Shown in pieces: positions 60,352-64,000 of a stretch of DNA of 64,000 nt. This DNA comes from Nocardia sp. CNY236 (GTDB lineage: Bacteria; Actinomycetota; Actinomycetes; Mycobacteriales; Mycobacteriaceae), in NCBI RefSeq assembly GCF_000482385.1, contig NZ_AXVD01000015.1, positions 1 through 64,000 on the forward strand. Reading direction: 5' to 3'. Made by a program: the position numbers and the translations under genes. Each line of letters opens with the position of its first letter. Positions within the stretch are counted from its first letter, which is position 1. A model generated the notes under the pieces. It had not been told where the DNA came from. It worked only from the letters and a program-made list of their open reading frames with translations, and did no database searches.

Positions 60352-62541
60352 TCAACTCAACCCTGCGGCGTCCATACCGCGCAATTCCTTTTTCAGGTCG
60401 GCGATCTCGTCGCGCAATCGCCCGGCGAGTTCGAACTGCAGCTCGCGGGCCGCGTTCATCATCTGATCAGTGAGTTCTTTGACCAGGTCGGCGAGCTCGG
60501 CACGCGGCATCGCCTTCACATCACGGCCCTCGTAGACGCCCGAGCTCACCGCACGACCGGGCTCGCCTTGCGCGCGACGACCGCGGCTCGCATTGCGGCC
60601 CGAACCGCCGACCTCCACCTCGGTCTCGTCGGCTTCCTGGTAGACCTGATCGAGGATGTCGGCGATCTTCTTGCGCAACGGCATCGGATCGATGCCCATC
60701 GCCTCGTTGTAGGCGATCTGTTTCGCGCGGCGCCGCTCGGTCTCGTCGATGGCGTACTGCATCGAATCGGTGATCTTGTCCGCGTACATGTGCACTTCGC
60801 CCGAGACATTGCGCGCCGCGCGCCCGATCGTTTGGATGAGCGCGGTGGTACTGCGCAGAAACCCTTCCTTGTCGGCGTCGAGAATCGCCACCAAGGACAC
60901 CTCGGGTAGGTCGAGGCCCTCGCGCAGCAGGTTGATACCGACCAGGACGTCGTATTCGCCGAGCCGCAGCTGTCGCAGCAACTCGACGCGGCGCAGCGTG
61001 TCGATCTCCGAGTGCAGATAGCGCACCCGGACTCCCAGTCCGAGGAGGTAGTCGGTGAGGTCCTCGGCCATCTTCTTGGTCAGCGTGGTGACCAGCACCC
61101 GCTCATCGCGTTCGGTGCGGTCCCTGATCTCGTGGATCAAATCGTCGATCTGCCCCTTCGTCGGCTTGACCACCACCTGGGGGTCGACCAGGCCGGTCGG
61201 ACGAATCACCTGCTCGACCACCTCGCCGCCGGTTCGCCCCAGTTCATAGGGGCCCGGCGTCGCCGACAGGTAGATCGTCTGGCCGATGCGATCGGCGAAT
61301 TCCTCCCAGGTCAGCGGCCGGTTGTCCACCGCAGAGGGGAGGCGGAACCCGTATTCGACGAGGTTGCGCTTGCGGGACATGTCACCTTCGAACATCCCGC
61401 CGATCTGCGGCACGGTGTTGTGCGACTCGTCGATGACGAGCAAGAAGTCTTCCGGGAAGTAGTCCAGCAAGGTCGCAGGCGCCGATCCGGCCGCACGCCC
61501 ATCGATGTGGCGCGAGTAGTTCTCGATACCGGAACAGAATCCGACCTGTCGGATCATTTCCACGTCGTACTGGGTGCGCATCCGCAACCGCTGCGCCTCG
61601 AGCAATTTGCCCTTGCGCTCCAACAGCGCGAGTTGCTCCTCCAACTCTGCCTCGATATCGCGCACCGCGCGCTCCATCCGCTCCGGTCCGGCCACGTAGT
61701 GGGTAGCCGGAAATATCCGCAGCATGTCGACGCGACGCACAACATCACCGGTGAGCGGGTGCAAATAGTAGAGCGCTTCGATCTCGTCGCCGAAGAACTC
61801 GATGCGAACCGCGAGTTCCTCATAGGAGGGAATGATCTCCACGGTGTCCCCCCGCACCCGGAAGGACCCCCGGGTGAAGGCCATGTCGTTGCGGGTGTAC
61901 TGCACATCGACCAGCAACCGCAGCAGTCGATCCCGATCGACATCGCCGCCCACCTGCAACGACACCGACCGGTCGAGATACGACTGTGGGGTGCCCAGTC
62001 CGTAGATACACGACACCGATGCGACGACCACGACGTCGCGACGAGACAACAGGCTGGAGGTCGCCGAGTGGCGCAGACGCTCGACGTCGTCGTTGATCGA
62101 GCTGTCCTTCTCGATGTAGGTATCCGTCTGGGCGATGTACGCCTCGGGTTGGTAGTAGTCGTAGTAGGAGACGAAGTACTCCACGGCATTGTTCGGGAGC
62201 ATCTCGCGAAGCTCATTGGCCAACTGGGCGGCGAGTGTCTTGTTCGGCGCCATTACCAGTGTCGGCCGCTGCACGCGCTCGATCAGCCAGGCGGTGGTGG
62301 CCGACTTGCCGGTACCGGTGGCGCCGAGCAGCACCACGTCGCGTTCCCCGGCCCTGAGCCTGCGCTCCAATTCATCGATCGCGCCCGGCTGGTCTCCAGC
62401 CGGCTGATGCTCGCTGACCACATCGAACCGGCCGCCGACGCGCTCGATCTCGCCGACCGGACGGAACTCCGAGTGCGCGAGAGGCTGGGCGCCGGCCCTG
62501 TTCTGGAAGCCCTCCGCTGGTATCTCGGTTGCGAATGCCAT
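60352..62541 (-). CDS. uvrB: Excinuclease ABC subunit UvrB
   Basis: Damage-verification helicase of nucleotide excision repair, 729 residues. Walker A GATGTGKS at 73-80, beta-hairpin [15 protein letters not shown]-box-like [12 protein letters not shown], helicase motif [11 protein letters not shown], and the C-terminal UVR motif ([28 protein letters not shown]). ATG 62541 begins MAFATEIP; the longer open frame upstream is not coding. Divergent from the DUF402 gene. Confidence 0.97.
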   Translation of the reverse strand: MAFATEIPAEGFQNRAGAQPLAHSEFRPVGEIERVGGRFDVVSEHQPAGDQPGAIDELERRLRAGERDVVLLGATGTGKSATTAWLIERVQRPTLVMAPNKTLAAQLANELREMLPNNAVEYFVSYYDYYQPEAYIAQTDTYIEKDSSINDDVERLRHSATSSLLSRRDVVVVASVSCIYGLGTPQSYLDRSVSLQVGGDVDRDRLLRLLVDVQYTRNDMAFTRGSFRVRGDTVEIIPSYEELAVRIEFFGDEIEALYYLHPLTGDVVRRVDMLRIFPATHYVAGPERMERAVRDIEAELEEQLALLERKGKLLEAQRLRMRTQYDVEMIRQVGFCSGIENYSRHIDGRAAGSAPATLLDYFPEDFLLVIDESHNTVPQIGGMFEGDMSRKRNLVEYGFRLPSAVDNRPLTWEEFADRIGQTIYLSATPGPYELGRTGGEVVEQVIRPTGLVDPQVVVKPTKGQIDDLIHEIRDRTERDERVLVTTLTKKMAEDLTDYLLGLGVRVRYLHSEIDTLRRVELLRQLRLGEYDVLVGINLLREGLDLPEVSLVAILDADKEGFLRSTTALIQTIGRAARNVSGEVHMYADKITDSMQYAIDETERRRAKQIAYNEAMGIDPMPLRKKIADILDQVYQEADETEVEVGGSGRNASRGRRAQGEPGRAVSSGVYEGRDVKAMPRAELADLVKELTDQMMNAARELQFELAGRLRDEIADLKKELRGMDAAGLS

Positions 62542-62709
62542 ACCGACCAGCCTAGGCCCAGCCGCCGACAGATACCGAGGGCGTCGGCGGCCTCGGCTGC
62601 GAGGTGGTCCTACCAGGGCGCCGACGGTGCCCCGAGCATGCACCCACACCGACCTACCGATTGCCGCACTCGGCTCGACGTGTACGGCGCGGCGGTGGAT
62701 TCTTGATGC

Positions 62710-63234
62710 ATGACGCAGGCACCCATCGTCGATGTACACCGACCCAAAGTCGAGTACTTCAACATCGCGGATCTGACCAATACGGATCCGAAGGGCTACG
62801 TACGCTCGGTCGAGCGATACCACGTCGAACCGTGGGGTCTCTACATGGCGCGCACCTCGGACCATCCCCAGTTCCACTATATGGAGTCCTGGTTGCTGCC
62901 CGAGCTGTTCATTCGCACAACCGTATTCCACTTTCACCCGGCCCATCGCCGCGATCAGGACTACTACCTCGACGTGGGTGAATTCACCAAGATCGCACCG
63001 AAGAAGTGGAAGGCCGTCGACCACTACCTCGACCTCGTCGTGCGCTCATCGCGCGAAACCCAGCTGCTCGACGTCGATGAACTCCTCGCCGCGCACGCCG
63101 CTGGGCTGCTCACCCCGGCCGAGGCCGAAGCTGCCGTCCAACACGCGACTGCCGCCATCGACGGCATCGCCGCGCACGGACACAGCTTCGAAGGCTGGAT
63201 GGAGTCCATGGACATCACCCTGACGTGGTTGTAG
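62710..63234 (+). CDS. DUF402 protein
   Basis: 174 residues: [43 protein letters not shown] and the DUF402 metal/phosphate block [25 protein letters not shown]. Some DUF402 proteins are nucleoside di/triphosphatases; activity here is unknown. Position next to uvrB and coaE matches Rv1632c. Confidence 0.88.
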   Translation: MTQAPIVDVHRPKVEYFNIADLTNTDPKGYVRSVERYHVEPWGLYMARTSDHPQFHYMESWLLPELFIRTTVFHFHPAHRRDQDYYLDVGEFTKIAPKKWKAVDHYLDLVVRSSRETQLLDVDELLAAHAAGLLTPAEAEAAVQHATAAIDGIAAHGHSFEGWMESMDITLTWL

Positions 63235-63281
63235 CCCTTGCAACGGTCACGACGGCCATCGCCGATCCGACGCGGACGACG

Positions 63282-64000
63282 TCAGCGGTCACGCCAGGCC
63301 AGAGCCCGTGGATACGCGGCGGAAAACCACGGCCGCTTGACAGTGAGGTACGCCTCCAACGCGTCCGCCCCGGCCGCAGCCCCTGCCTCGGCTTCACCGG
63401 CGCGCTTGACTGCGAGGTATTCCGCACAAACGGCCGGTTCCGCCCGCAACCAGTCTCGAAACAGCAGCGCGTACTGCTGACCGGGTGAGTCCGCGACACG
63501 AACGTGCACATTCGCCAACCGGCCGGGGTCGGCACTCTGATGAAAACGCTTGGACCACACCGTGGTATCGATCCCGGTCGACCCCGGCAGTGGTACCGGA
63601 TCATCATGGGTCACGTCGGGTCGGCACGGAAATCCCGCCGCGCCGAGGGCGTCTCGCAGGCAGTCGGCGGCATCTAGATCGGAAACCGTTATCTGCAGGT
63701 CGATTACGTCTTTGGCAGGCAGGCCCGGCACCGACGTCGAGCCGATGTGGTCGATGCGGGACGCGGCTGACCCGCAGGCGGCCCAGAGCCGGGCGATCAG
63801 TCGCTGCGCCTGTGCGGGCCACTCGAGATCAGGAGGCACGACCCGGATTTCGCCGTGAAGTCGGGCCGGCGTCCCGGTACGCAGGTTGTGCTCGAACGCA
63901 GTCAGTCGTCGCTCCCAGAGTCGGCCGACCGCGGCTTCGACCTCTCCGGGGGCGCCGCTGTTGTCGAGCAGCACGTCGGCCACCGCACGGCGCTGGTCGT
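63282..64000 (-). CDS. coaE: Dephospho-CoA kinase with C-terminal GrpB domain, truncated by the window edge
   Basis: Only the C-terminal 239 codons are present. The first visible residues (DQRRAVADVLLDNSGAPGE) are the end of a dephospho-CoA kinase domain; then comes a GrpB/UPF0157 nucleotidyltransferase-like domain (RIDHIGSTSVPGLPAKDVIDLQITV, RLANVHVRV, YALLFRDWLR). The CoaE-GrpB fusion is typical of Mycobacterium and Nocardia. The kinase P-loop lies beyond the right edge. Convergent with the DUF402 gene. Confidence 0.9.
   Translation of the reverse strand, partial: DQRRAVADVLLDNSGAPGEVEAAVGRLWERRLTAFEHNLRTGTPARLHGEIRVVPPDLEWPAQAQRLIARLWAACGSAASRIDHIGSTSVPGLPAKDVIDLQITVSDLDAADCLRDALGAAGFPCRPDVTHDDPVPLPGSTGIDTTVWSKRFHQSADPGRLANVHVRVADSPGQQYALLFRDWLRAEPAVCAEYLAVKRAGEAEAGAAAGADALEAYLTVKRPWFSAAYPRALAWRDR

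Overview
The window is G+C-rich chromosomal DNA from a mycolic-acid actinomycete, most likely a Nocardia. Several neighbourhoods match Mycobacterium tuberculosis: tyrS - mpg - ABC exporter - Trm112-like - lipase/acyl-CoA-ligase fusion (Rv1689 to Rv1683), argCJBDFRGH, infC-rpmI-rplT-tsnR-pheST, and uvrA / uvrB / DUF402 / coaE-GrpB. Paired DUF5753 and DUF397 regulators, an MmyB-type regulator and a Nocardia-like secreted protein of unknown function point away from Mycobacterium itself.

Layout. 1-170: promoter and leader of a ribosomal RNA operon running left out of the window. 427-8852: tyrS, a 3-methyladenine glycosylase, a two-gene ABC-2 exporter, a Trm112-like zinc protein, a large two-domain lipid enzyme, idi and an SMR efflux gene. 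8876-17818: complete arginine biosynthesis cluster on the minus strand, with ArgR operators in front of argC and argG. 17880-24566: PPOX flavoprotein / WYL regulator pair, serine hydrolase, threonine deaminase, an MmyB-like regulator and an unknown secreted protein. 24677-34983: an accessory-looking zone with a Tat-lipoprotein D-aminoacylase preceded by two very small ORFs, a broken membrane-protein locus, a CGNR regulator divergent from an MBL hydrolase and an MFS pump, an RpiR regulator, a partly duplicated DUF5753/DUF397 module and a D-serine-deaminase-like PLP enzyme. 35023-39924: ppc, an unknown conserved protein and an alpha/beta hydrolase. 40027-50201: the translation locus infC-rpmI-rplT / tsnR-pheS-pheT, split between rplT and tsnR by about 4 kb of foreign-looking DNA full of gene remnants plus one intact haloalkane-dehalogenase-like gene. 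50382-64000: uvrA, a PAS-GGDEF diguanylate cyclase, a HelD/HelR-type RNA polymerase motor, universal stress protein, AraC regulator, VOC protein, uvrB, DUF402 and a truncated coaE.

How the genes work together. argC-J-B-D-F are coupled by four-base stop/start overlaps and controlled by the ArgR encoded in the same run. D-aminoacylase, RpiR regulator and the D-serine-deaminase-like enzyme could form a dispersed D-amino-acid degradation set. infC starts with a non-standard ATC codon behind a perfect Shine-Dalgarno and a leader with three strong hairpins, which fits autoregulation of IF3 expression.

No CRISPR array, tRNA gene, insertion sequence or complete prophage was seen. The most unusual items are the island inside the translation operon, the DUF5753/DUF397 partial duplication that keeps the 11-base gene overlap, the recurring short tandem duplications at stop codons, the two tiny ORFs ahead of the D-aminoacylase, and the identical promoter-embedded ArgR operators. 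None amounts to a proven new system; all can be tested by comparison with related genomes.
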